A DNA stretch of 64,000 bases from AV40 sp963817335 (GCA_963817335.1 CAWFNX010000001.1:310001-374000), one strand, 5' to 3'; positions 49,144 to 57,210 are shown, counted from the stretch's first letter. Notes: generated by a model not told the origin, from the letters alone. Program-made: numbers and translations.

Positions 49144-49794
49144 ATGCAAAGTATGAAAATTTTCGGCTTGAGCTGCGCTGCGGCGAGCGCGCTGGCGATT
49201 GGCCTTATCGGAGCGTCGCCGGCGGGGGCGGGAGAGGTCTTTCAGAAACCCGATGTGCTGTTTATTCAGCAGGACAGGGTGGTCACCTTCCAAATCACAC
49301 CCCCTAACCCTCCGTCGCAGCCGCTCGGGGGAGGGATCGGATCGAATGTGGGAACAGCGACCGGCGCCATCAACGGCACTAGCGTAGTGAATTTCAAATT
49401 CACCTTCACGACGGTCCCCGGCTTCCCCCCCGGCAATTGCGCCCAGTGTTTCGATTTTGATTTCGACAACCGCGTCGGCATCACCGATACGGATGGTGAC
49501 CAGATTATCTTCAAAAACGTCGGCACAGGAAAGTTCAGACCGTCGCTGATCGACCCCACTCTGGGAGGCGATCCCGGCGCATCGCCTTTTCAGGTTTTCG
49601 GCAATGGCCCCACGCGCGGCACAGGCGGCCCGCTGAAGGGCACCTACGAAGTTGTCGCGACCTCCGGAAAGTACACAGCCCTGTACCCGATCGGACAAAA
49701 ATTTCCATATCGGGCCATTTCCTTTAACCCAGCGGCGCCGCCGAATGCACCGGGAACGACAGGATCATCGTACGTGGAAGTTCTCAAGAGGTAG
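49144..49794 (+). CDS. Secreted protein of unknown function
   Basis: 216 residues from ATG 49144 (or MKIFGLSCA at 49153). Clear signal peptide ending SPAGAGE. Mature part Gly/Pro/Phe-rich, with FDFDFDNRVGITDTDGDQII (a Ca-binding-like Asp stretch) and GGPLKGTYEVVATSGKYTAL, vaguely like beta-barrels of the allene-oxide-cyclase type. No close family recognised. Third-position GC is higher than in neighbours and the upstream GGAGAACAGGAACATATACC is repeated with small changes, so it may be a recent arrival. Confidence 0.65.
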   Translation: MQSMKIFGLSCAAASALAIGLIGASPAGAGEVFQKPDVLFIQQDRVVTFQITPPNPPSQPLGGGIGSNVGTATGAINGTSVVNFKFTFTTVPGFPPGNCAQCFDFDFDNRVGITDTDGDQIIFKNVGTGKFRPSLIDPTLGGDPGASPFQVFGNGPTRGTGGPLKGTYEVVATSGKYTALYPIGQKFPYRAISFNPAAPPNAPGTTGSSYVEVLKR

Positions 49795-49927
49795 CCGACT
49801 TTCGAAAAGTAAAACGAAGGAACGGGCCGCAAGGATGGAAGCAACGGGGTCACATCTAAACATTTGACATTTATGCGCTCTCTGAGCGCCGTTGAGTTGT
49901 TTAGGTGTTTGCTGATTCAACCTGAAA

Positions 49928-49941
49928 TGTTCACTTGAACA
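49928..49941. promoter_or_regulatory. LexA operator (SOS box), Verrucomicrobia type
   Basis: TGTTCACTTGAACA is a perfect 14-bp palindrome matching TGTTC-N4-GAACA, the consensus established for LexA of Verrucomicrobium spinosum. It overlaps the -35 region of the promoter below, the normal position for repression. The only copy noticed in this window. Confidence 0.85.
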
Positions 49942-49962
49942 TATATCACCCTTTGCTGTAAT
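49935..49962 (+). promoter_or_regulatory. SOS-regulated promoter of the imuB-dnaE2 unit
   Basis: -35 TTGAAC (49935-49940) and -10 TGTAAT (49957-49962) with a 16-bp spacer, a sigma-70-like promoter whose -35 is covered by the LexA box. Transcription would begin near 49968, just before the imuB-like frame. Confidence 0.6.
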
Positions 49963-49986
49963 TTGAGCCCGTGAAGGGCTCAAATT
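49960..49986. repeat. Perfect hairpin at the transcript start
   Basis: AATTTGAGCCC (49960-49970) pairs with GGGCTCAAATT (49976-49986) around a GTGAA loop containing the GTG start used for the ORF. It could hide or expose that start in the mRNA. Confidence 0.6.
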
Positions 49987-51137
49987 TGGTAAAGGCGAAG
50001 CTCCAAAACTCCGTAGAAGAGCGTGGCTCCCACGGACCTTTACGCTCCAAGCCCCAAGCTCCAAGGTCCGAGCTCGCCACCGGACGAGTCCGTCCGATTG
50101 GCGGACCGGACCCGCCTTCGCTATGCTACGACGCGGCAAGGGGGTGGCTAACAGAGGAAATTCTCGGGATCCTGCACAAGTGGGGGATTCACACCCTTGG
50201 GCAGCTGGCGGCTCTGGATAAAGAGGATCTGCGCGACCGCCTCGGCGCCGAGTCTGTTCGGCTTTGGGAACGAGCGAATGGGACCGCCACGCGGTTACTC
50301 AAATTTGTTCAGCCGCCGGAAACTTTCGATGAAAGTTTTGAGTTCGATCATGAGATCGAGACGGCCGAGCCATTGCTGTTTATTCTCCGCCGATTTCTCG
50401 AGCAGCTCGCGCTTCGGTTGAGCAGCATTTATCTGGTCGCCGGTGAACTGACGTTACGGATCGTTTTCGCGAATGGCGGATCGTACGAGCGCGTTTTCCA
50501 AATTCCGCAGCCGACCAACGATGTCGATCTCCTCTTTCGGATGCTGCAAACGCATCTGGAGAGTTTCAAATCGGATCATCCGATTGTTGTCGTCGCGCTG
50601 AGAGCGGAACCGATCCGGCCCGGGTCCCAGCAATTCGGATTATTTGAAACCGCTCTCCGAAATCCGCATCAGCTTTATGAAACCCTCGCGCGGTTGACCG
50701 CACTGGTTGGAAACGATCGCGTCGGGACAGCTGTTCTCGAAGAGACGCATCGGCCGGATGCATTTCGGATGGAGCGGTTTTCGTGGCAGGTAGGGGCGAT
50801 TGACCTCAATCGCCCGGAGGTAGGGACATCGCGCTGCGATGTCCGCGGACGCCGCAGCGCGGCGTCCCTACCACGAGAAGAGAAAACAAAACCCGCTCTC
50901 CGCAGATTTCGGCCGCCGGCGAACACAAGCGTGTTCGTTTCAGATCGGCGTTATCTCCAAAGCGACAAAGTTCGGGGACAAATCATGAATCAAAGCGGCC
51001 CGTTTTTGTTGTCCGGAAATTGGTGGAATGAAAAAACCTGGTCGCGCGCGGAGTGGGACATGCAACTCGAAAGCGGCGAGCTCGTGCGCGCGCATGAAAC
51101 AGATCGAGCTTGGAAACTAGATGGAGTCTACGACTGA
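49971..51137 (+). CDS. imuB: N-terminally deleted ImuB (mutasome hub) fused to repeat-derived leader
   Basis: 388 residues from GTG 49971. The first about 55 residues are low-quality sequence made from repeats (CTCCAAG heptads, a CGCCAAGG-type element at 50107-50139). Only from WLTEEILGILHKWGIHTLGQ does it match ImuB, entering at the helix-hairpin-helix before the little finger. The polymerase-like palm/fingers of about 200 residues are gone. Retained are the little-finger region, a putative beta-clamp motif QQFGLF at 220-225 and the C-terminal hub with YETLARLTALVGNDRVGTAV. Residues about 273-300 are an in-frame palindromic repeat (50788-50872). ImuB bridges clamp, ImuA and DnaE2; ImuA is absent here. 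It may be a minimal hub or a decayed gene. Confidence 0.8.
   Translation: MKGSNLVKAKLQNSVEERGSHGPLRSKPQAPRSELATGRVRPIGGPDPPSLCYDAARGWLTEEILGILHKWGIHTLGQLAALDKEDLRDRLGAESVRLWERANGTATRLLKFVQPPETFDESFEFDHEIETAEPLLFILRRFLEQLALRLSSIYLVAGELTLRIVFANGGSYERVFQIPQPTNDVDLLFRMLQTHLESFKSDHPIVVVALRAEPIRPGSQQFGLFETALRNPHQLYETLARLTALVGNDRVGTAVLEETHRPDAFRMERFSWQVGAIDLNRPEVGTSRCDVRGRRSAASLPREEKTKPALRRFRPPANTSVFVSDRRYLQSDKVRGQIMNQSGPFLLSGNWWNEKTWSRAEWDMQLESGELVRAHETDRAWKLDGVYD
50045..50072. repeat. CTCCAAG heptanucleotide array
   Basis: Four units, CTCCAAG CCCCAAG, CTCCAAG, GTCCGAG, in the artificial-looking leader of the imuB-like frame. Directly followed at 50107-50139 by a variant of the CGCCAAGGCTACGGCG element. 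Confidence 0.75.
50788..50872. repeat. In-frame palindromic elements within imuB
   Basis: First unit GGTAGGGGCGATTGACCTCA... (as at 3214), second unit GGTAGGGACATCGCGCTGCG... with stem GGACATCGC/GCGATGTCC, closed by GGCGTCCCTACC. The second unit recurs in dnaE2 at 54024-54075. Encodes VGTSRCDVRGRRSAASLP. Confidence 0.85.
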
Positions 51138-51147
51138 AATCGAAAGT

Positions 51148-51183
51148 GACCCGCCTTCGCCAAGGCTACGGCTTGGCAAGCGA
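51148..51183. repeat. Dispersed CGCCAAGGCTACGGCG element, copy c
   Basis: GACCCGCCTTCGCCAAGGCT followed by ACGGCTTGGCAAGCG, just after the imuB stop. Confidence 0.75.
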
Positions 51184-51210
51184 GTGATCAGAAAATGAAT
51201 TTTCATCGCC

Positions 51211-51234
51211 TCAACTTCTCAACCCCTCAATCAT
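51211..51234. repeat. Octanucleotide TCAAC array
   Basis: TCAACTTC, TCAACCCC, TCAATCAT, directly abutting the 59-bp element copy 3. Confidence 0.7.
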
Positions 51235-51293
51235 GCCGCACTGCGGCAATCTATGTCTTGGGCACAAACTGGATGCACTAGCGGGAGCGTAAC
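51235..51293. repeat. 59-bp dispersed element, copy 3
   Basis: Starts GCCGCACTGCGGCA, ends GGATGCACTAGCGGGAGCGT plus AAC, only 10 bp before the dnaE2 start codon. It separates imuB from dnaE2, which are normally adjacent. Confidence 0.82.
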
Positions 51294-51303
51294 TACTCAA
51301 CGC

Positions 51304-54300
51304 ATGAAGTTCGTCGAACTTCATGCCTCCAGCGCGTTCAGTTTTTTGCGCGGCGGCAGTTTTCCCGAGCAACTGGCTGAAGTCGCGGCCGAATTGGAAA
51401 TGCCGGCCATCGCGCTGTGCGATCGCAACGGTGTTTACGGCGCGCAACGATTTTCCGTCGCGGCCCGCGAGAACGGCGTCCGGCCGATCGTTGGCGCGGA
51501 GTTATCGATGGAAGACGGGGGAATTTTGCCGGTGCTGGTGGAGAGCCGGCGCGGCTACAAAAATTTGTGCGAGCTCTTAACCCAGGCGCATCTCCGCAGC
51601 GAAAAAGGGAAGTGCGAGATCAAATGGGAGGAGCTGCCACAGTTTGCCGAAGGTTTGGTGATTCTTGTAGGGGAAGCAGTTTGCTTCCCGAGTCCGAGCC
51701 GGACCGGCACTATTAAACGGGACGCTAGCAGCGTCCCCTACAGAGAAGAGATTGCAGGCGAGACGCCTGCCACCACAAAAGAAAGAATTCAGAAATTAAT
51801 CAGCGCCTTCGGCTGCGGGAACCTGTTCGTTGAGATCCAGCGGCATTTCATTCGCGGCGAGGAACAGATCAATCGGCAACTTGTCGATCTTGCCCGGGCG
51901 ATGGGACTTCCATTGATTGCGACCAACGGGGTGCAGTATGCGAAACCGTACGGGCGCGAAGTGCTCGATGTCTTCACCTGCATTCGCGAGCACACCCATC
52001 TCGATGCCGCCGGAAAACTTTTAACCCAAAACGCCGAGCGACATCTCAAGAGCGATCGCGAGATGCGGGAAATTTTTCGGGATTTGCCCGAAGCGATCGA
52101 CAACACAACGCGGCTCGCCGAGCGGCTGACGTTTTCGCTCGAAAATCTCGGCTACGAATTTCCGGATTATCCGGTGCCGGCCGGGCACAGCATGGACTCA
52201 TTTTTGCGGACGATCGTCTGGTTCGGCGCGCAACAACGCTATGCCGCGGTGAGCGCAAAGGTGCGGCGACAAATCGAAGAAGAGCTCGCGCTCATCATCA
52301 AGCTCCGGTTTCCCGGATATTTCCTGATCGTGTGGGACATCGTGAATTTCTGCCGCGAGCACAACATTATGGTCCAGGGGCGGGGCAGCGCGGCGAACAG
52401 CGCGGTTTGTTATTGTCTCGGGATCACCCCGATTGATCCGGTCAGCAACAATCTCGTCTTCGAACGTTTCCTGAACGAGAGCCGCAAAGGCTGGCCGGAC
52501 ATTGATCTTGATCTTCCAAGTGGCGATCGACGCGAAGCGGTGATCCAGGAAATTTACCGGCGCTATGGCAAACACGGCGCGGCCATGACGGCGAACGTAA
52601 TCAGTTATCGCGGCCGGAGCGCGGCGCGCGAGATCGGCAAGGCGTTGAATTTTTCACCGAGCATTCTGGATCGTTTCTCGCATTTATTCGCGAATGGCGA
52701 TTTTCCGCACACCCTTGACCTCGAATCACAGATCGAGCAGTCCGGTTTGCCGAAAAATCATCCGCGAATGCCGGCGTTCGTCCGTTTGTATCATGCGATT
52801 TATGGATTGCCGCGGCATCTTGGCCAGCATTCCGGCGGGATGATCATCTGCCAGAACAAACTGAGCTCGTTCGTGCCGCTCGAAAACGCATCGATGCCGG
52901 GCCGCGTGGTGGCGCAATGGGACAAGGACGATTGCGAAGATCTCGGGATCGTGAAAGTCGATTTGCTCGGCCTCGGCATGATGTCGGTAATGCAGGACGC
53001 GCTCGAGCTTTGCCGCGAACGCGGGCGGCCGCTCGACCTCGCGCACATTCCGAAGGACGACGAGAAAACATTCGAGATTATGCAGCACGCCGACACGATC
53101 GGCGTTTTCCAAATCGAGAGTCGCGCGCAGATGGCCACGTTGCCGCGAATGAAACCGAAATGTTTTTATGACGTGGTGATCGAAGTCGCGATCATTCGGC
53201 CGGGACCGATCCAGGGCGACATGGTGCATCCGTATTTAAATCGGCGCGCCGGCAAAGAGCCGGTCTCGTATTTTGACGATCGATTGAAGCCGGTGCTCGA
53301 ACGCACGCTCGGCGTTCCGTTGTTTCAAGAGCAGATGCTCAAAATCGCGATGATCATGGCTGATTTTTCAGGCGACGAAGCGGAAGAGTTACGGCGAGCG
53401 TTGAGTTTTCATCGGTCGGAGGAACGCATGAATAAGGTGAGCGTGAAATTGCGCGCGGCGATGGAGCGCAAAAACATCGCGCAGGACAAGATCGACAAGA
53501 TCATTCAAGCGATCACGTCGTTTGCCCTTTACGGATTTCCCGAATCGCACGCGATCAGTTTCGCGATTCTTGCTTACGCCAGCGCCTATTTGAAAGTGCA
53601 TCGCGCACCGGAATTTTACGCGAGCCTGATTAACAATCAGCCAATGGGCTTTTATACCCCGGCGACGATTGTGAAAGACGCGCAGCGGCATGGGGTGAAA
53701 ATCAAGCCGGTTTGCGTGAAGAAATCGGATTGGCGATGCACCGTCCTGGACGACGACACATTTCGACTCGGCTTTTGTGTGGTCAATGGATTGCGGCAGG
53801 AGCACGGCGAGCAAATCGAGCGGGAGCGAAACGGGGATGATCGATCCGCCAAAGGACGGATTCGCCGTGGCGAACAATTCAAGTCGCTGGAAGATTTCAA
53901 ACGGCGGATTGCGCTTTCAAAAGAAGAATTGCGAACCCTGGCGGAACTGGGCGCGCTCAATTGTTTCGCAAAACATCGACGGGTGGCGATGTGGAAAGTG
54001 GAGGAGCCGTTGTTTGACGATTTGGTAGGGACATCGCGCTGCGATGTCCGGTCGGCGCAGCGCGCCGACCCTACCGAATCACCCCTCGCGCCCATGACCG
54101 TGCAGGAGCGGGTAACTGCGGATTATCGGACAATGAACCTGACCGCCGGGCCACATCCGATGAAATTGTTGCGGGATCGGTTACCAAACATCTGGCGAGC
54201 AAGCGATCTGCCAAAAGCAAAACACGGTTCAACTATTCAAATTGCCGGCAACGTGATCTGCCGTCAGCGGCCCGGCACCGCGAAAGGTTTTGTTTTCGTT

Positions 54301-54540
54301 AGCCTGGAAGACGAAACCGGAGTTTCCAACGCAATTGTCGATCCAGATCTGTTCGAGCGTTATCGATTGCTTATTACCGAAGAAGATTTTCTGGTGATTG
54401 AAGGCGAGGTCCAGAACTCGGAAAGCACCGTGTTAATCAAAACGCGCGAGATCAAACCACTGGCCTACCTGCCCGCAGTCGCTACAGCGTTGCAGGCGGG
54501 CGACAAACTCGTCGGAAGCGAGTCGCACGATTTTCGATAA
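51304..54540 (+). CDS. dnaE2: Error-prone DNA polymerase III alpha subunit, DnaE2/ImuC
   Basis: 1078 residues from MKFVELHASSAFSFLRGGSF (51304), the conserved family start; a frame back to 51253 lies in repeat DNA. PHP domain 1-300, polymerase core with catalytic Asp pair in PDIDLD (398-403) and Asp553 in KVDLLGLG, C-terminal OB fold (IQIAGNVICRQRPGTAKGFV). Two in-frame insertions: residues about 122-159 from three palindromes (51668-51779) and about 907-925 from a palindrome shared with imuB. Catalytic motifs are intact. It performs SOS translesion synthesis with ImuA/ImuB. Confidence 0.92.
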   Translation: MKFVELHASSAFSFLRGGSFPEQLAEVAAELEMPAIALCDRNGVYGAQRFSVAARENGVRPIVGAELSMEDGGILPVLVESRRGYKNLCELLTQAHLRSEKGKCEIKWEELPQFAEGLVILVGEAVCFPSPSRTGTIKRDASSVPYREEIAGETPATTKERIQKLISAFGCGNLFVEIQRHFIRGEEQINRQLVDLARAMGLPLIATNGVQYAKPYGREVLDVFTCIREHTHLDAAGKLLTQNAERHLKSDREMREIFRDLPEAIDNTTRLAERLTFSLENLGYEFPDYPVPAGHSMDSFLRTIVWFGAQQRYAAVSAKVRRQIEEELALIIKLRFPGYFLIVWDIVNFCREHNIMVQGRGSAANSAVCYCLGITPIDPVSNNLVFERFLNESRKGWPDIDLDLPSGDRREAVIQEIYRRYGKHGAAMTANVISYRGRSAAREIGKALNFSPSILDRFSHLFANGDFPHTLDLESQIEQSGLPKNHPRMPAFVRLYHAIYGLPRHLGQHSGGMIICQNKLSSFVPLENASMPGRVVAQWDKDDCEDLGIVKVDLLGLGMMSVMQDALELCRERGRPLDLAHIPKDDEKTFEIMQHADTIGVFQIESRAQMATLPRMKPKCFYDVVIEVAIIRPGPIQGDMVHPYLNRRAGKEPVSYFDDRLKPVLERTLGVPLFQEQMLKIAMIMADFSGDEAEELRRALSFHRSEERMNKVSVKLRAAMERKNIAQDKIDKIIQAITSFALYGFPESHAISFAILAYASAYLKVHRAPEFYASLINNQPMGFYTPATIVKDAQRHGVKIKPVCVKKSDWRCTVLDDDTFRLGFCVVNGLRQEHGEQIERERNGDDRSAKGRIRRGEQFKSLEDFKRRIALSKEELRTLAELGALNCFAKHRRVAMWKVEEPLFDDLVGTSRCDVRSAQRADPTESPLAPMTVQERVTADYRTMNLTAGPHPMKLLRDRLPNIWRASDLPKAKHGSTIQIAGNVICRQRPGTAKGFVFVSLEDETGVSNAIVDPDLFERYRLLITEEDFLVIEGEVQNSESTVLIKTREIKPLAYLPAVATALQAGDKLVGSESHDFR
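51668..51775. repeat. Triple palindrome inserted in frame in dnaE2
   Basis: Units GGGGAAGCAGTTTGCTTCCC, GGGACGCTAGCAGCGTCCC and GCAGGCGAGACGCCTGC, with CTACAG and CCACCAC joints. The middle spacer contains GTCCGAGCCGGAC, the inverse of 3252-3264. Encodes VGEAVCFPSPSRTG and DASSVPYREEIAGETPATTK. Confidence 0.85.
54024..54075. repeat. In-frame palindromic element within dnaE2
   Basis: GGTAGGGACATCGCGCTGCG with ATGTCCGG, a perfect stem, then a second stem GTCGGCGC...GCGCCGAC and CCTACC. Encodes VGTSRCDVRSAQRADPT. Partner of 50819-50872. Confidence 0.85.
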
Positions 54541-54546
54541 AAATTT

Positions 54547-54637
54547 GTAGGCCGTTTCTGTGAAACGGCATCAGAGCAATTGGCGTCTGGCACAGACGCC
54601 CTACAATTTTGCAGCCGACACGGCCGCCGCTACAACT
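54547..54637. repeat. Hairpin repeats at the gnd 3' end
   Basis: Contains CCGTTTCTGTGAAACGG, GGCGTCTGGCACAGACGCC and GCAGCCGACACGGCCGCCGC. The last unit encodes the C-terminal residues of the gnd product. Confidence 0.75.
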
Positions 54638-56121
54638 ATTCGCCGGCGTGATGTGGCTCTGTGGCTTCGGTTCTTGGCTGATTTCTCGGCTGGCTTCTGA
54701 TCGGACTCGATCCACTCGGTGTGAAAAACGCCGGGCTTGTCTACACGCTCGTAAGTGTGCGCGCCGAAAAAGTCGCGTTGAGCTTGGAGCAGGTTGGACG
54801 GCAAACGCGCCGAGCGGTAACTGTCGAAGTAAGCTAGCGACGCGGAAAATGCCGGGGTTGCGACTCCGTATTGAATGCCAGTCGACACGGCAACTCTCCA
54901 GTTTTCCTGGGTATTTTTAATAATATCGGTGAAGTAGGAATCGAGCAGGAGGTTACGGAGCGCGGGATCGCGGTTGTAAGCGTCGACGATACAATTGAGA
55001 AACTTCGCGCGAATGATGCACCCGCCGCGCCAAATGGTGGCGATGTCGCCGAAGTTCAGGTCCCACTTGTATTGTTTGCTGGCGGCGCCGAGCAGTTCCA
55101 TTCCCTGGGCGTAGGAAACAATTTTCGATGCGTACAGGGCGTGCCTGACCGCATCGGTGAGCTGTTTGCGGTCGCCGGTGAATTTTTTTGGATTGGGCTG
55201 TGGCAGAGTTTTGGAAGCCGCAACGCGCTCATCTTTGCGTGAAGAAATGACGCGCGCTTCGACCGCCGCGTTGATCGTTGAGATCACGACCGACTGCTGG
55301 ATCGCTGATTGAAGCGTCCAAATGCCGGTGCCTTTCTGGCCGGCTTTATCGAGAATGACATCCACCAGCGCCTTGCCGGTCTCCGGATCTTTCTTCCGGA
55401 AAATCTGCGAGGTGATGTCGATTAGGTAACTATCCAGTTCGCCTTTGTTCCATTCGCCAAAAGTTTCAGCCAATTCATCGTTGTTCAGGCCGACGATATT
55501 CTTGAGGATCGCGTAGGCTTCGCAGATTAGCTGCATGTCGCCGTACTCGATACCGTTGTGGACCATTTTCACATAATGGCCGGCTCCGTCCGGGCCCATG
55601 TAACGGCAACACGGTTCGCCGTCGACCTGCGCTGCGATTTTGCGAAAGATCGGTGCGATCATTTCCCACGATTCCCTCGAGCCTCCAGGCATGAGCGACG
55701 GACCTTTCAGCGCGCCTTCTTCTCCGCCTGAAACGCCGCAACCGACATAATGAATTCCTCGTCCTTCCAGATCTTTGCAGCGCCGTTGGGTGTCGGTAAA
55801 AAGCGAATTGCCGCCGTCGATCACGACGTCGCCTTTTTCAAGGAACGGCAGGAGTTCTCCGATCACCTGATCGACCGGAGTTCCGGCCTTAATCATTATC
55901 ATGACTTTGCGCGGTCTTTTCAGCGCGCCGAAAAGCTCTTCGATCGTTTTGGCGGGTCGGATATTTTTTCCGCTTCCGCGAGTGGCCATGAATTTCTCGG
56001 TTACTTCGGTGGTGCGATTGAAGACCGCGACCGAAAATCCCTTCGATTCCATATTAAGGACGAGGTTTTCTCCCATCACAGCTAGGCCGATTAGGCCAAT
56101 ATCACATTGATTCGTAGTCAT
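54601..56121 (-). CDS. gnd: 6-phosphogluconate dehydrogenase, decarboxylating
   Basis: 506 residues with a good AAGGGAG site before the ATG. N-terminal NADP fold GLIGLAVMGENLVLNMESKG, substrate signature VGCGVSGGEEGALKGPSLMP (Ser/Gly loop), catalytic Lys region YVKMVHNGIEYGDMQLICEA and DLNFGDIATIWRGGCIIRAK. Converts 6-phosphogluconate to ribulose 5-phosphate plus CO2 and NADPH. About 25 residues longer than usual; the tail (SHRATSRRRIVVAAAVSAAK) is encoded by a hairpin repeat. Enzyme core complete. Confidence 0.92.
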   Translation of the reverse strand: MTTNQCDIGLIGLAVMGENLVLNMESKGFSVAVFNRTTEVTEKFMATRGSGKNIRPAKTIEELFGALKRPRKVMIMIKAGTPVDQVIGELLPFLEKGDVVIDGGNSLFTDTQRRCKDLEGRGIHYVGCGVSGGEEGALKGPSLMPGGSRESWEMIAPIFRKIAAQVDGEPCCRYMGPDGAGHYVKMVHNGIEYGDMQLICEAYAILKNIVGLNNDELAETFGEWNKGELDSYLIDITSQIFRKKDPETGKALVDVILDKAGQKGTGIWTLQSAIQQSVVISTINAAVEARVISSRKDERVAASKTLPQPNPKKFTGDRKQLTDAVRHALYASKIVSYAQGMELLGAASKQYKWDLNFGDIATIWRGGCIIRAKFLNCIVDAYNRDPALRNLLLDSYFTDIIKNTQENWRVAVSTGIQYGVATPAFSASLAYFDSYRSARLPSNLLQAQRDFFGAHTYERVDKPGVFHTEWIESDQKPAEKSAKNRSHRATSRRRIVVAAAVSAAKL

Positions 56122-56184
56122 TTTCGGTCTCCCTTCTTGAATCGCCGCTGAGGCGCGCTCTCAATTAACGGGTGATCGAAACGC

Positions 56185-56619
56185 ATGGCAAACTCGGTTT
56201 GTGAAGTTTTAGTGACGGAATCGGCATTACAAACGCCGGAATGGGATGCCGACGTCAGCGCCGGTGCCCTGGTGGATTTTGTCGGCATAGTTCGCAAGCT
56301 GGAAGACAATCGCCAAATTGAAGGAATCGAGTACGAATCGCACCTAAAGATGGCTGAGCATCAGTTGCGACGGATCGCGGAAGCAGCGTCCAAGAAATTT
56401 CAATTGAAACAGGTTGTGGTGCATCATCGAATCGGCTTTGTGCCGACCGGCCAGGCTTCGCTGTTCCTGCGGGTCAGTGCGCCACGTCGGGCCGCGGCAT
56501 TTGAAGGCAGTAAATGGATTGTGGACGAATTAAAACAGAAAGTGCCGATCTGGAAACGGCCGGTGTTTGTTTCGCGAGTAAAATTGCAGGCGGCTCACAG
56601 AGCCGCGGCTACACCATGA
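56185..56619 (+). CDS. moaE: Molybdopterin synthase catalytic subunit
   Basis: 144 residues. MoaE hallmarks: GALVDFVGIVR, a substrate-binding block beginning RQIEGIEYESHLKMAE, VVVHHRIGFVPTGQASLFLR and the active-site Lys region QKVPIWKRPVFVSR. Inserts sulfur into precursor Z together with MoaD. No moaD or other moa gene is adjacent. The last about nine residues (AAHRAAATP) are encoded by a GGCTCACAGAGCCGC-type palindrome. The stop overlaps the pgsA start (ATGA). Confidence 0.9.
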   Translation: MANSVCEVLVTESALQTPEWDADVSAGALVDFVGIVRKLEDNRQIEGIEYESHLKMAEHQLRRIAEAASKKFQLKQVVVHHRIGFVPTGQASLFLRVSAPRRAAAFEGSKWIVDELKQKVPIWKRPVFVSRVKLQAAHRAAATP

Positions 56620-57194
56620 ACTGGGCAAATCGTTTAACCCTAAGCCGGCTGATGCTAACGGTGCTGTTTGTGGCTGCGCTCAATTCATCCTGGCATTACG
56701 GTCGAACGCTCGCCCTGGTGATTTTCCTCCTGGCCGGCATCACCGATTTCATCGACGGCGAAATCGCGCGACGTTATGGGATCGTGACCGATTTTGGAAA
56801 ACTGATGGATCCGCTGGTGGACAAAATCATGGTGGCGGCCGCATTCATCTCATTGGTGCCATTGAAGGCGGTGCCAGCCTGGGCGGCAACAGCGGTGGTT
56901 GCGCGCGACTTTTTGATTACGGGGTTACGAATGATGGCAGGCGCGAAGGGAAAAGTGTTGCCGGCGGAGCGGTTGGGGAAACAGAAAACTTCCTGGCAGG
57001 TTATCACGGTAATTTTCTTTCTCGCGCTCCTGTCACTCGGCGAGCTGCATTATGCCGACGAGGAAGCGACATGGTGGCTCCGGGCGTGGAACGACGCCGG
57101 CCCGGTCCTGGTCTGGATCACCGTTGCCCTGACGATTTACTCAGGGTTGCTCTACGCCTGGCGCCATCGCGAACTGATCTCGCCTAACGAGTAA
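56616..57194 (+). CDS. pgsA: CDP-diacylglycerol-glycerol-3-phosphate 3-phosphatidyltransferase
   Basis: 192 residues from ATG 56616 (MNWANRLTLSRLMLTVLFVA), overlapping the moaE stop. The CDP-alcohol phosphotransferase signature DG-x2-AR-x8-G-x3-D-x3-D is complete: Asp47, Gly48, Ala51, Arg52, Gly61, Asp65, Asp69. Six membrane spans. First committed step of phosphatidylglycerol synthesis. Coupling to moaE is probably accidental through repeat-mediated extension. The start is supported by the standard NxxTLxR beginning. Confidence 0.92.
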   Translation: MNWANRLTLSRLMLTVLFVAALNSSWHYGRTLALVIFLLAGITDFIDGEIARRYGIVTDFGKLMDPLVDKIMVAAAFISLVPLKAVPAWAATAVVARDFLITGLRMMAGAKGKVLPAERLGKQKTSWQVITVIFFLALLSLGELHYADEEATWWLRAWNDAGPVLVWITVALTIYSGLLYAWRHRELISPNE

Positions 57195-57210
57195 TAAAAC
57201 TGTGGTGGTT

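Noticed and set aside
56514..56615. Longer pgsA frame starting inside moaE
   Set aside because: The family start MNWANRLTLSR at 56616 and the ATGA overlap explain the gene; the extra residues have no homology.
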